A DNA stretch of 64,000 nt from Cricetomys ansorgei (GCA_026225945.1 JAMJFZ010000597.1:4174001-4238000), one strand, 5' to 3'. Counted from the first letter of the stretch, positions 23,290 through 32,609 are shown. A program made the numbers and translations. Notes: generated from the letters alone by a model not told the origin.

Positions 23290-23303
23290 CGCGCGCGCGC
23301 GCG
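23256..23303. repeat. (TG)n(CG)n alternating purine-pyrimidine tract
   Basis: 25 bp of TG followed by 23 bp of pure GC steps without interruption, abutting a B1 head. This is a classic Z-DNA-forming composition. Confidence 0.95.
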
Positions 23304-23425
23304 AGTGCCTTTAATCCCAGCACTTGGGAGGCAGAAACGAGTGGATCTCTATAGTTTAAGGTCAGTGTCATCTACATAGATAGTTCCAGTACATCCAGGG
23401 CTACATAGTAAGCCCTCGAAAAAAA
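23304..23425 (+). repeat. B1 SINE, 5' end merged into GC repeat
   Basis: 'gtgcctttaatcccagcact' onward is a normal B1; the first about 20 bp are replaced by the GC tract. Confidence 0.88.
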
Positions 23426-23455
23426 AATTAAAAAAAGAAAGAAAGAAATGTAACT

Positions 23456-23640
23456 GGGGTCAGCAAGACGGCTCGGCAGATGAAGGCACTTGCTGACAAG
23501 ACTAATTACTTGAGTTCAGTCCCAGGAACCCCGTCCTAGAAGGAGAAAATCAACTCTGGAAAGTTGTTCTCCGATCGCCACATGTACACAGGTACACACA
23601 CACACAAATTAAATTTTAGCTAAATTATTTTTTAATTAAA
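23456..23640 (+). repeat. B2 SINE
   Basis: 'ggggtcagcaagacggctcg', 'ggcacttgctgacaagacta', 'cgccacatgtacacaggtac', AT-rich tail. Confidence 0.88.
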
Positions 23641-24045
23641 AATAAAATTATTTTTACTAGCAAAGACACTTTAAAAACAACAGCAATGTATGAATGAATA
23701 ATACCATGAACACTCTGGTATTAAACGCGCAAACTTCATTATCATCATACATAAGTATCATATTATCATAATCTGATGAGCTTTTAGAGAGACTTGAGTA
23801 ATAAAACCATACTAACCACTGAAGTTGTATAATAAAGGTTAGAAAATCAATTAGATTGATTCTTCACTTAAAATTTAAATAAGTAGATACATTTTGTAAA
23901 TTTTTTCCTACACAGCTCAGGCAGTTTTGAAAACATGTTGACCGTTTCATATAAACTTAAGCAGATACTTGCCTATGGTCTAAGAATTTTCCCATTTTAA
24001 TCCAAGAAAAATGAAAACATGTCAATATTCAAAGATCTTACTGGA
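23641..24045. other. AT-rich unique intronic DNA
   Basis: No recognised element or exon. Confidence 0.4.
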
Positions 24046-24171
24046 TATCCAGATCAATTTTATTCATAACAACCCAAATCTGGAAGCTTAAATATCCACC
24101 AACTGATGAATAAATGAACAAATTGAATTTTATTCAGCAATATAAAAAAAAAAAAAAACAATGTATCTCTG

Positions 24172-24248
24172 GGGCTGAGGATACAGCTCAATTGATAAGA
24201 GACCTTGCTTAACATGTAGGAAGCCCCAGATTCCATCTCCAGCATCAT
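24172..24248 (+). repeat. ID element in L1
   Basis: 'ctggggctgaggatacagct', 'ccagattccatctccagcat'. Confidence 0.8.
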
Positions 24249-24249
24249 A

Positions 24250-24392
24250 TACATAAACTGGGCATGGGGATACACACCCATAATCATAGCACTGGAGGCA
24301 GAGACAGGAGGATCAGAATTTCAAGGTCATCCCTGGCTAATCATAAGTTTGAGGTTAGCCAGAGCTACAGGGGAAAGGGGAAGGGGAAAAAA
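24250..24392 (+). repeat. Old B1-like SINE in L1
   Basis: 'aactgggcatggggatacac', 'agcactggaggcagagacag', 'gtttgaggttagccagagct'. Confidence 0.75.
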
Positions 24393-24403
24393 GGAAAGAA
24401 CAG

Positions 24404-24484
24404 TAGAGCAGTGAGTATAGTTCAGTGGTAGAGTACGTGATTAGCACGGGTGAGGTCCTGGGTTCAAAACTCAGGGGGAGGAGG
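24404..24484 (+). repeat. ID element in L1
   Basis: 'gcagtgagtatagttcagtg', 'gtagagtacgtgattagcac', 'ggtcctgggttcaaaactca'. Confidence 0.8.
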
Positions 24485-24825
24485 ACAGTGCAAGGGAACA
24501 ATTACAATAAATACAACAGATAAACCTCAGTGTATGAATCTAAGTGGAAAATAACCCAGACATTAAAAAAAACTGATTCTATTTATATGCCACTCTAGAA
24601 AAAACAAAAACATACAGACAGAAAGCAGACCTACAACCACCAGAGGCTAGCGAAAAAATGAACCGGAAAAGGGCATAAGAGGACTTTTGTAGGGATGGAA
24701 ATGGTCTATATCTTGACTGTAATAGTGACTACACTAGTGTATACAATTGCTTGAAACTAATCAGCTGTTCACTTACATTTTTTGCACATAAATTATGCTT
24801 GAATAAACTACATAAATTATCCGAA

Positions 24826-25675
24826 ACAGAAAAAGTATAAATTTCATACTAAGATTATAATTTATGCAACATTTTGAGTTTCATTTTTAAAAAATGGAAA
24901 GAAAAAAATCTTCCCTTCGTTCAGTGTGGGAAAGAGAGTAGTCATAGTAGCCATAGGATAGAGGTGAGGCTTGCAAAATCTCAAACGAGCTCTGTGGAAA
25001 TTCATGTGGTAAGAGAATGGTCAAAGCCAAACATTGTGTCAGAGCCCCTGGGTCAAAGCAAGGGAAGCAAACTGGCCTGAAGCATTAAAGTACAAGGGCG
25101 TGAGAGTAAGGAGGTGGCCTTCACCAGGGAGCAACCCTGAGCGGGAGGTCAGAACATGACCAGAATGAGAAATGTGTCCATAGATGGAGAGAAGCCAACA
25201 TATGGAGTCAGAGCACAAGTAAGTCAGGGAGACCCTGTGTTGTGGCATCCTGATATGGGCTCTTAGATCCAACACGGCTAGAGGTGAGAGAGGAGGATAT
25301 GGAATGAAGAAATAGCTTCAGCATGGAGAGGAAAGGGAGTGGTTGTAAACAACACAAAAAACAAGGGGTGTGTGTGTGTGTGTATCCTTTGTGCGTGTGC
25401 AAAGGATAATGAAAGCCCAATTTCTAACTGTCTGAGAACACCATTACAACATAAAGACAGCCAAATGCTCGATTACTGGGCTGAAGTCAGAGGTACTAGA
25501 GTAAGTTTACAGTTTTCAATGTATAAAGACAGAAATGGAGAGGGGGGTTTGATTTCCAGCTCCAACCATGAAGGGGGCCTGGGAATAGTTATAACTATAA
25601 CTATATGCTGGCACTGAGAAATTAGTCTTCACAGGGAGAAAGCAGGGCCAAGACAAAGAAGTGCAAGATAATTCT
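24826..25675. other. Unique intronic DNA, no gene seen
   Basis: Several short overlapping open frames occur on both strands at 24.9-25.7 kb, but none has recognisable domain structure. A GT tract at 25,367-25,383 leads into a 9-bp inverted repeat. Confidence 0.35.
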
Positions 25676-25757
25676 GAAGAGCTAGAATGTAGCTCAATGA
25701 CAGAGCACTTGCTTAGCATGTAAGTGACCCCATGTCAAAAGTTTAGTACCACAAAGG
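25676..25757 (+). repeat. ID element
   Basis: 'gaagagctagaatgtagctc', 'cagagcacttgcttagcatg'. Confidence 0.78.
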
Positions 25758-25914
25758 AGAAGAGGAAATGAGTGCATATGTATGCCAGGAATATCTTATG
25801 TCAAAAAGTAACAATGCGCAAAGAATGATGGAGACATGCCAAAAGGACACAGAAGCCAGATATATGAGCTCTCACTGGTCAAATGGCAAAACAATTTAAA
25901 CATCAAAATAAATG

Positions 25915-26260
25915 GTCTGAATATCTGTCCTCCCAAAATGTTTAAGTCCTAACACTCAAAGTAACCAACTAGATGGGATCTTTGGGAGGTACTCAGGCCA
26001 TGGGGGTGGAGTCCTCATAAATAGGTCCATTCCCTTATTACAGAGATCCTATAAAGCTCCTGTGGCCCTTTAGGACACGTGAGGTTAGAGAGCATGGCTG
26101 TGAGCAACTATGCCTCCGAAAAGACCTCGTGTTTGTTGGCCTCGTGTTTTAGACATTCCAGCCTTTAAAACTGTGAAAAGTAAAGCCTTTGTTTATAAAT
26201 CATTCAGATTATAGTACTTTGTAATAGTAATCCCAGCAGACTAAAACTAACAGCAACAGT
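25915..26260 (+). mobile_element. MaLR-type solo LTR fossil
   Basis: Order of landmarks fits mammalian MaLR (MLT1/MST-like) LTRs. They are 'tcctcccaaaatgtttaagt', 'gggatctttgggaggtactc', 'catgggggtggagtcctcat', 'aactgtgaaaagtaaagcct' and the end 'cagcagactaaaac'. The subfamily is uncertain. It is non-coding. Confidence 0.75.
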
Positions 26261-26925
26261 ACAGTCCACTCAAGAGACACATAAATCATGAACCCATATT
26301 GATGTAAGTATATGACGAATCCATTAAAATCCTGATGAGGACCAAGACACCTAGTTGCAAGGTACTCATCACAAAAAAGGATTGACTCTGTAGTAGAAAA
26401 ACGTGGCAGACACTGACTGCAAGTAATTAAACTGAAGTATGCACCACCTGACAAGATACAGTGAACATCACTCACTGATACACTTGCCCAGTGTGTGTGT
26501 GGAACCATGAGAGCACAGTGGTCTCAAGTTGAGGGACATTCTAAAAATAACTGACTTGTAATCATCAAAAGTGACAAGATCATAAAAGGATGAAGGAACT
26601 GTTCCATACTGAAAGAATGAAATGGAACAGATAACAAAACAATGCAACACTCATTTTGCCAGCTATGTGATTAAATGAATGATCAACAAAACCCAAACTA
26701 AATGGAATACTGTGTCAGGGTGATTTTCCTATTTTGATAACTGCACTGTCATTATTTAGAACAATGCTCTTATTTGTATAAAATTCACACTAAAGCTTTC
26801 TGAGTGGCAGGGCATAAGGTCAGCAGCTTCCTCTCAAAATGTCCAAAATGAACTGTCAACAACTGTATACCATACTTGCAATTGTTTTCAAGTTTGTTAC
26901 TGTTTTTAAATTGTTGTGGGAGGAG
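26261..26925. other. Unique intronic DNA, no feature seen
   Basis: No recognised element. Minus-strand open frames at 26.2-26.65 kb partly come from the LTR and show no domain. Confidence 0.35.
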
Positions 26926-26926
26926 C

Positions 26927-27065
26927 CAGGCATGGCCTTAATTTAAGCCCAGCACTCCGGAGGAAGAGGCAGGTGGTTCTCTTTGAGTTCAAGACCAGCG
27001 TGGTCTACTTAGAAAGTTCCAGGACAGCCAGGAATCTACAGAGACCCTGTTTCCAAAAAGCAAAA
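26927..27065 (+). repeat. B1 SINE
   Basis: 'gagccaggcatggccttaat', 'gttcaagaccagcgtggtct', 'gttccaggacagccaggaat', A-rich tail. Confidence 0.92.
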
Positions 27066-27257
27066 ATAAAATAAAATTGTTGTGGGGGAAAAAACAACGT
27101 AAATAAAAACTGAACAAGGGTAAAAACAAAACTGATTCTCCACACTGTCAGTCTGGGTAAGATAGTCTATATCATCTTGGTAAGAGACTGAAAAATTACT
27201 AAGAAATGGCATGACATTTGAAGCAACCAGAAGATTCTCTAAATACAGCCCAATGTC

Positions 27258-27448
27258 TTCTCTTTTGTGTGTGTGTGTGTGTGTGCTCATGATGGGGGTA
27301 ATGCATGCATACTAGGGCACACATCTGAAGATCAGAAGACAACTCTGTACAATCAGTTCCTGCCTCCCACCTTCACATGACTTCAGGGATTGAACTTCAG
27401 GCTTGCCCAGCAAGAGCTTTATTTGCTGATTCATCTCACCCACCTGAG
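27258..27448 (-). repeat. B3-like SINE, diverged
   Basis: (GT)n reversed tail, 'gaagatcagaagacaactct', 'caggcttgcccagcaagagc', 'gctgattcatctcacccacc'. Confidence 0.7.
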
Positions 27449-27449
27449 A

Positions 27450-28050
27450 GAGGTTCTCTTAAGTGACTTCAATCAGGTAGTCATAAGAAAAGAAAAGAAT
27501 GTGAAGGATCTCTACTCTGAACTAAATTCTTAGGATGAAAAATAAAAAGAGGTGGGTAAAAACAATGGTACGCTGGTGCTATCAAAGACTAACCATTAGC
27601 AAAACACAATCTAAGCACCTGCCTGGGTCAAGGGAGGAGCTGAAGGGCTGGTGTCTGAAATTCCTTGCACGTGTGAGACTAGAATTACCTTGAAATAAAA
27701 GAGCTTTCCCTAGCTCACCTTGTTATTACACCCCGCTTTATCTATAGATAGCAACACAAAGAGATACAAACACGAAGATGAACGTGCGTGAGCCCTGAAT
27801 ACTCCTGGCTGTGCAAGTCCATCAATCAAAGTATAAAAAGCAAAGCATGTGCCAAAGTGTTCCTTGCAAAGAATTCTCTGACGAATAAAGAGAACAATCA
27901 AAACACATGAAAGCCAAGTGAGAGCATCCGCAGTGGTTGGCTGGCAGTCTTTCCTTAACTAAAGTCATGTCATCCTGGAATGCCGGCACATATGTCCCGA
28001 AAGAATTTCCTAGAAATGTTTCAGTGAGCACGGACGCTTTGGCCTCTTCC
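27450..28050. other. Unique intronic DNA next to the CpG island
   Basis: Repeat-free sequence at the start of Sbf2 intron 1. No exon recognised. Confidence 0.4.
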
Positions 28051-28082
28051 AGTACCCGGCGTTTGGCCGGGATGTACGAGGC

Positions 28083-28097
28083 CCCCCAGAGGGCAGG
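28083..28097 (+). promoter_or_regulatory. CTCF-like motif
   Basis: CCCCCAGAGGGCAGG matches the CTCF core at about 13 of 15 positions by eye, in plus orientation at the intronic edge of the Sbf2 CpG island. Confidence 0.45.
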
Positions 28098-28569
28098 CGG
28101 GAGGAGGCGCGGGACTCTGCACTTCCTTTCCGGGAGGACTGCCCACAGCGTCACGCTTACTCAGGATGCAGGGCACAAGTGTATCCTTAGGAACTCTGCA
28201 CAGAGTGCTCCCGCCCTCCCAATCCCGCCGGCACGCGGGCACAGTCCCGGGGGCCGGCAGCCTCCAGAGTAGCGCGTGGTGGCGAGCGGGCAGGCTCCCC
28301 GCCGTCCCGGCTCGCCAGCCCCCCGCCGCACCGCCGCGGCCTAGCCCCGCGACCGCCGTCCCGCCGCTCCCTCACACACGCCCACCGCCAGCCAGGCTCG
28401 GCCGAGCCGCCAAGGCCCGACACCGGCCGACCCGCCGTTCCTCCACCGCGGGGCCCGGCCCTCCCGCCTCCCCGCCTCCCGGCCACGACGCCCGGCCCCG
28501 CCGAGCCCACTGGACGGCTGCCGGGGGCGGAGGCGAAGCCCGGGGGCGGCGCCCGCCCCACACCCTTAC

Positions 28570-28624
28570 CTGGCTTCTCGTGGTCGTAGCCTACCACAAT
28601 GAAGTAGTCCGCCAGCCGGGCCAT
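28570..28624 (-). CDS. Sbf2: SET-binding factor 2 (MTMR13), coding exon 1
   Basis: The exon encodes MARLADYFIVVGYDHEKP plus the first base of a Gly codon, which is the start of the uDENN domain of SBF2/MTMR13. SBF2 is a large, catalytically inactive myotubularin-family protein. It has DENN, GRAM, pseudo-phosphatase and PH regions, partners with MTMR2 and acts as a Rab guanine-nucleotide exchange factor; loss causes Charcot-Marie-Tooth 4B2. The start ATG (28,624-28,622) has G at -3 and G at +4, a strong context. The exon ends in CCAG followed by GTAAGG at 28,569, a strong donor giving a phase-1 intron. Adm lies 10.6 kb away in divergent orientation, as in human 11p15.4. Only this exon is in the window. 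Confidence 0.95.
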
Positions 28625-28707
28625 GACCGCCGCCGCCGCGCCCGGGAAGCGGGTTCCCGTCGCCGCCCTCGCCGCCACCGCCCACCCGGCCCAGGCGAGC
28701 TCAGCAT
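28591..28707 (-). CDS. Upstream ORF 2, overlapping the Sbf2 start
   Basis: ATG at 28,707 (A at -3, C at +4) opens a 38-codon frame that runs out of frame across the main ATG and stops at TAG 28,593-28,591. It overlaps the last 7 nt of upstream ORF 1 and the first 34 nt of the Sbf2 coding region. Overlapping out-of-frame ORFs of this kind usually lower main-ORF translation. The peptide is Arg/Gly-rich and looks non-functional. Confidence 0.45.
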   Translation of the reverse strand: MLSSPGPGGRWRRGRRREPASRARRRRSWPGWRTTSLW

Positions 28708-28790
28708 TTTCCCTTCAGCGGCTGTAGCGGTAGCAGCGGCTCTTCAGCCATGTTTGACAACCGAGGAGCGCACTGCGCCTGCGCCTGCGC
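28625..28790 (-). other. Sbf2: Sbf2 5' leader / exon 1 non-coding part
   Basis: GC-rich leader upstream of the start codon; its 5' boundary is not fixed by sequence. It carries two upstream ATGs in good context (28,751 and 28,707), described separately. The frame of the main ORF stays open upstream without an ATG, so the annotated ATG is the first in-frame one. Confidence 0.65.
28701..28751 (-). CDS. Upstream ORF 1 in the Sbf2 leader (16 codons)
   Basis: ATG with A at -3 and G at +4 opens a 16-codon frame, MAEEPLLPLQPLKGKC, ending in TGA. It lies 77 nt before the main ATG. It would be translated only if transcription starts upstream of 28,751. The AACATGGCTG text also resembles a YY1 site, so the ATG may instead be part of a promoter element at the transcription start. 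Confidence 0.45.
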   Translation of the reverse strand: MAEEPLLPLQPLKGKC

Positions 28791-29060
28791 CGCGCCTCGC
28801 GCCCGCCCTTCCCCCGCCCCACCCGAGAGGGCTAGGCCACCCGGTGCCCGGCTTTCGCGAGCCCACGCAGCGCTCCGAGGCCGCTCGGACACGCGGCTCG
28901 GGAAGTGGGCGGCCGGGCGCGGCCTCGGCACGCGCCGTCGCTGAGTCCGCGCGCTTAGAGGCCCGGCTGCTGCCTTAACGCCCCCTCCCGTTCTTTATTC
29001 TCCTGGAGCCGGGGTCTTCCTTCTGCCTTCTCCCTTTTGCACTTGGAGAGAAAGGGCACG

Positions 29061-29955
29061 GAGGGGCACGGGGTCACTTGGAAAGTTTGCTCTTTTCTGC
29101 TGCTTGCTGCCAACCGGCGGCACGGATGAGATTCTCCCGCCCTCGTCTGGAAGCTTGGAATTTGCACCGCCAAGGCTTTTCGCTGCACGTTTCCTGTTTA
29201 TGTTGTGCAGATGGGAATTTTAGAAACATGCCACCAAGCAGGCGGGGGAGGAAGAGACTTGCGCAATCCTCGGAGGCGCCTCTGCTTTCAGAGCTGCCTG
29301 GGCCGGGGGCGGTCAGCTAGGGCTTTCCTCTGAGCGCCCGAGGGAGTTATGTTCCACCTAGGAATGGGGCATCCCCGGGATCCTAGTGAGAAGGGCCGGT
29401 CTCTCCCCGGCCAGCCCCGCCCGCCTGACTTTCACTGCCTTGCGGCGTGTCTCCGGGCTCTCGTGCATGAAGCAGGTGTTAACTTTCAGTTTTTGCACTA
29501 CTGCAAACAGCAACGGAATGAGTTCGTGGGGGCTCTTCGTCTAATCAAGAGATTATCCAAATCGATTGCCTTAAAAAAAAAAATCCCCTATGGATGTTTT
29601 CGAAATTCGCTGGAAGGACACTTGGATGAGTTTACTTTGTCACTTTTTAATGATCATGAATTTTAGTAGAATATGTATGTATTCGAATTAAGACTGAAGT
29701 TTTCGGAAACTGGGGTTTACAAATGATCTTCGTAATGATATCATTATTCACTGAGGATTCGATCCTTAATATAGTGTATCATAGTAGGTGCGTGCGCGCT
29801 TAGTGCAGCACACACACACAGACACACACAGACACACACACGCCCTCTGCTAAAGACTAGCAGCAAGCCAGTGACTGGAGCTGGGAACTCAAGAGCCCAA
29901 AGAGTCATCGTCTCAGCTCCTCTGATTAGTTCTCTTTTCTGGGCCAGCGTTCCCC
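29061..29955. other. Unique DNA on the Adm side of the Sbf2 promoter
   Basis: GC falls off gradually. An interrupted (CA)n lies at 29,809-29,841. Plus-strand open frames at 29.08-29.67 kb have no recognisable domain; a promoter-divergent non-coding transcript is possible but unsupported. Confidence 0.35.
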
Positions 29956-29957
29956 TT

Positions 29958-30045
29958 CCAGCTTCCGTGCTGGGAATTGAATTTAGAGCCTCAAACAGTG
30001 CTGGGCAAGCCCTCTACCATTAAGCTATATTCCCATTGAGAGACT
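29958..30045 (-). repeat. ID element, diverged
   Basis: Reversed: 'gtgctgggaattgaatttag', 'gggcaagccctctaccatta', 'agctatattcccattgag'. Confidence 0.75.
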
Positions 30046-30480
30046 TTTTTTTGGCACATGTCTGAGAGGGTTGGGCTAGGCTAGAAGAATTGAAACCGAA
30101 GGGATGCTTTAACTCAGGACCTCCTTTTTAAACTGCTACTAGTCAGGCGGAGTCAGCATAACTGAAGTGATGAGAAGTAGGTTGATTTTCAAAACAAAGC
30201 AAACAAAACCTGTCCACCACACCTCATAGAGAATTCCCCAGTAACTTCCCTGGGAGTTCTTCCTCCACTTTTTCAGTAAAGAGTAACCTCACTTCCTCTA
30301 GAGTCAGCCCTTTCGACTGCTGAACAGCCGTGTTAGAAAGTCCTTCCTTATTAAGTCCTCTTGTGACTGCCCTCATTGTGCTTTCTGAAGCTGCTAGAGA
30401 GGGGAGGGACACCACGTGACTCTGTATGATTTTTAAAACTATTGTGCCCCCCCTCCACTTTACCATTTTGAAATTTGAGC
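30046..30480. other. Unique intergenic DNA, no feature seen
   Basis: No repeat landmarks recognised. An 80-codon minus-strand frame at 30,224-30,466 has no family I recognise. Confidence 0.35.
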
Positions 30481-30482
30481 TA

Positions 30483-30695
30483 AGGGACTGGGGAGATGAC
30501 TCAGCACTTGAGAGTACTACACTGCTCTTCCAGATGACCAGATTTGATTCCCAGCATCCATTTGAGAGCTCTCAACCATCTGTAACACCATTGTATGGGA
30601 TCCAACACCACCTTCTGGCCTCCTCCAGCCCCAGACATACATATGGTGCATGAACATGCAAGCATCCGTACACATAAAATAAAAATATTTTTTAA
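30483..30695 (+). repeat. B3 SINE, full length
   Basis: 'gggactggggagatgactca', 'gatttgattcccagcatcca', 'acatacatatggtgcatgaa', (AATAAAA) tail. Confidence 0.93.
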
Positions 30696-31424
30696 AGTTG
30701 GGATAAAATATATCATAAAATGAAATATATACATCAGTGCCATTTAATATTATCTCACTGTTGGGCAATGGCCACATCTGTCTAGTTCCAAAACATTTTC
30801 TTCACGCCAAACCCATTAAACAGACACTCCTGTTTCCCTCTCTGGGCCCTGGCAATAACCAGCTTGCTTTCTGACTCTATGGGCTTGCCTACTATGGCTA
30901 TTTCATATTACTTGAATTGTAAAGCCTATGACTTTTTTGTGTATTTGGTGTATTCTATTGTTATCCCTGCTGTAGCGTCAGTACTTCCTTGTATTACATT
31001 GGAGTATCAGTACTTCATTCTCCCTTACAATTGAATAACACTCCACTGTATGTATGAACCATATTTTCTTATCCACTGGTGGGTTGAATGATTGTTTCTA
31101 CTTTACGGATACTGGCACTAGGACGATGCTTATAAAATATGTATCTATTTTCAGTTCTTTTGGTATATCCTTAGAGTAGCACTGATGGATAGTACTGAAT
31201 TACATATAGTAATTCTCTGATAGTTTTGAAGAACCACCAACTATTTTCCACAATGACTGCATTATTTTTTTACCTACCAGCAATGAACAAGGATTCTAAC
31301 TTCTTTCAGTCTTTGGCAACACTTGTTTTCCTGGTTGTTTTTTAAAATAGGTGTCATCCTAATAGGTGTGAATTATTTTTTGTGTGTTTTGTTTGTTCTG
31401 TGTTGTTGTTGTTGTTGTTGGGGT

Positions 31425-31557
31425 GTTGGGAGGTTATTTAGTTTGTTTGTTGAGACAGGGTTTCTCTGGGTAGCCCTGGCTCTTCTGGAACTCACTCTGT
31501 AGACCAGGCAGGTCTTGAACTCAGTAATCTGCCTTCACCTTCACCACTTGGCCCAAT
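31425..31557 (-). repeat. B1 SINE in L1
   Basis: 'ttgagacagggtttctctgg', 'tagccctggctcttctggaa', 'agaccaggcaggtcttgaac'. A (TTG)n tract lies just before it. Confidence 0.92.
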
Positions 31558-31582
31558 AGGTGTGAATTCTTAACCTTTCTTA

Positions 31583-31716
31583 TTACTCTTGGGACAGAGT
31601 CTCACTAGTCTGTAACCTAGATTGCTTTTGAACTCTGGATCTTCCCATCTTAGTTCATACACACCCCCCCCAATACTGGAATTAACAGTGTGGAATTAAC
31701 CACCAGGTCTAGCTGA
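31583..31716 (-). repeat. PB1-like old SINE in L1
   Basis: 'gggacagagtctcactagtc', 'aacctagattgcttttgaac', 'accaccaggtctagct'; strongly diverged. Confidence 0.65.
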
Positions 31717-31844
31717 ATGAATGTCTTACTGTGCTCTTGATTTATATTTCTTTAATGACTCATGATGTTGAACATTTTTCCTGTGTGCATCGGCCATTTC
31801 TAAATCTTTTTGGAGAAATATCTATCCAAGTCCTTTGCCTAATC

Positions 31845-31934
31845 ACACCCTCACCTCACCCTGCTAAGGATCTAACCCTTTGCTTCCCTCGGGCAAGGCA
31901 AGCTCTGTTCTATTGAGCCATACCCCTAGCCCAG
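31845..31934 (-). repeat. ID element in L1
   Basis: 'ctgctaaggatctaaccctt', 'gggcaaggcaagctctgttc', 'gagccatacccctagccc'. Confidence 0.75.
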
Positions 31935-32225
31935 CTCTGTTTGTCTTTTTGTTGTTTGTATACTCTGAGAGCTAGATCCGTATCAGATATAAACTGTGCA
32001 GATATTCTGTAGACTGCCATGTCATCTTCTGGCTCACAAAAATGTTTAACTTTGATAAAGTCCAAACTTGGGTTTTCTGTGATTTTTGTGTCATATCTAA
32101 GAATCCATTGTTGAATTTAAGATCATGAAGACCTACTTCTATGTAAGCAATGCATAACTATAGCTTTTATATTTGGGCCTTTGATCCATTTTGGGTTGAC
32201 TTTGTAGTGGTAGGATTCTCATTTT

Positions 32226-32269
32226 ACCTTTTTTTTTTTTTAGATCTATGTTTATTTGTGTGTGTGTGT

Positions 32270-32308
<39 letters not shown>

Positions 32309-32490
32309 TGTGGGTGGCTGGAATCATACAAATGTGTGTGCTTGTGACGACCAGAAGAGGGTGTCGGAGCCTGTTGGAGCTGGAGTTTCAGGCAATTGTG
32401 AGCCACCCAGCATGGATGCTAGGAATTGAACTTAGTTCCTTGGGTGAGACTCAAGTTATCTTAACCACTGAGCCAGTTTTCCAGCTCCCA
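32226..32490 (-). repeat. B3 SINE with expanded (GT)n
   Basis: T-rich reversed tail, (GT)n at 32,257-32,309, 'cgaccagaagagggtgtcgg', 'gtgagccacccagcatggat', 'ttaaccactgagccagtttt'. Inserted at the L1 fragment edge. Confidence 0.93.
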
Positions 32491-32539
32491 TTTAATTTTT
32501 AAATGAATATTGTTTTAATTCTATTTGCAAGATTTGCCA

Positions 32540-32606
32540 TTTTTCTTCTGATGCTAGGAATGAAACTGAGTAAGCACTAATCCTTCTACTAAGCTACATT
32601 TCCACT
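32540..32606 (-). repeat. ID element, diverged
   Basis: 'tctgatgctaggaatgaaac', 'tctactaagctacatttcca'. Confidence 0.6.
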
Positions 32607-32609
32607 CTA

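Larger units (their letters stand above)
24045..24825 (+). mobile_element. L1M 3' end fossil split by three SINEs
   Basis: L1M terminal text ('attcataacaacccaaatct', 'aaatatccaccaactgatga') is broken by an ID, a B1-like copy and a second ID at 24,172-24,482. It then resumes ('ggtctatatcttgactgtaa', 'tgtatacaattgcttgaaac') to a poly-A-like end. Confidence 0.85.
1..28569 (-). other. Sbf2: Sbf2 intron 1 (partial, 5' portion)
   Basis: Everything left of the Sbf2 exon 1 splice donor (GT at 28,569-28,568 on the minus strand) should be first-intron sequence of Sbf2. The intron is very long in other mammals. I looked for peptide matching the next part of the SBF2 uDENN domain and saw none, so exon 2 appears to lie beyond the left edge. 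The interval holds SINEs, L1 and LTR fossils, microsatellites and AT-rich unique sequence, listed separately. The claim that the whole interval is intronic is inference from synteny and gene structure. Confidence 0.8.
28050..29060. promoter_or_regulatory. Sbf2: CpG island at the Sbf2 promoter
   Basis: Composition changes abruptly to very GC- and CpG-rich, in contrast to the AT-rich flanks. The island covers the Sbf2 start codon and 5' leader. It contains two overlapping NRF1-like TGCGCCTGCGC motifs at 28,774-28,784 and 28,780-28,790. No TATA box is seen upstream on the minus strand. This is the usual architecture of a broadly expressed gene with dispersed initiation. Start sites are likely near 28,750-28,800, but the sequence alone cannot place them. 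Confidence 0.85.
30785..32222 (-). mobile_element. L1M element, 3' part (ORF2 end and 3' UTR), SINE-interrupted
   Basis: Read on minus this is the end of an old L1. The L1 text on plus includes 'gtatcagtacttcattctcc', 'actccactgtatgtatgaac', 'tttggagaaatatctatcca', 'gtgtcatatctaagaatcca' and 'gggcctttgatccattttgg', all in correct reverse order. It is split by a B1 (31,440-31,555), a PB1-like copy (31,583-31,715) and an ID (31,845-31,932). All frames carry stops; it is a dead, 5'-truncated copy. Confidence 0.92.

Noticed and set aside
28187..28678. 163-codon minus-strand frame containing the Sbf2 start
   Set aside because: Only the 18 codons up to the GTAAGG donor at 28,569 are coding; the rest reads into intron 1, and the upstream part lacks an ATG.
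28166..28978. 270-codon plus-strand open frame across the Sbf2 CpG island
   Set aside because: It is Pro/Arg/Ala-rich, typical of a chance frame in very GC-rich DNA, and runs antisense to the real Sbf2 exon.
29839..29853. CTCF-like CGCCCTCTGCTAA on minus
   Set aside because: At least four mismatches to the core by eye, in a CA-repeat context.
30785..32222. Active L1
   Set aside because: It is the 3' part only, interrupted by three SINEs and full of stops in all frames.
32139..32406. His-Thr and Val-Cys repeat frames over (GT)n and (CA)n tracts
   Set aside because: Shadows of a dinucleotide repeat inside a B3 SINE. The same applies to frames at 11,420-11,623 and 1,496-1,714.
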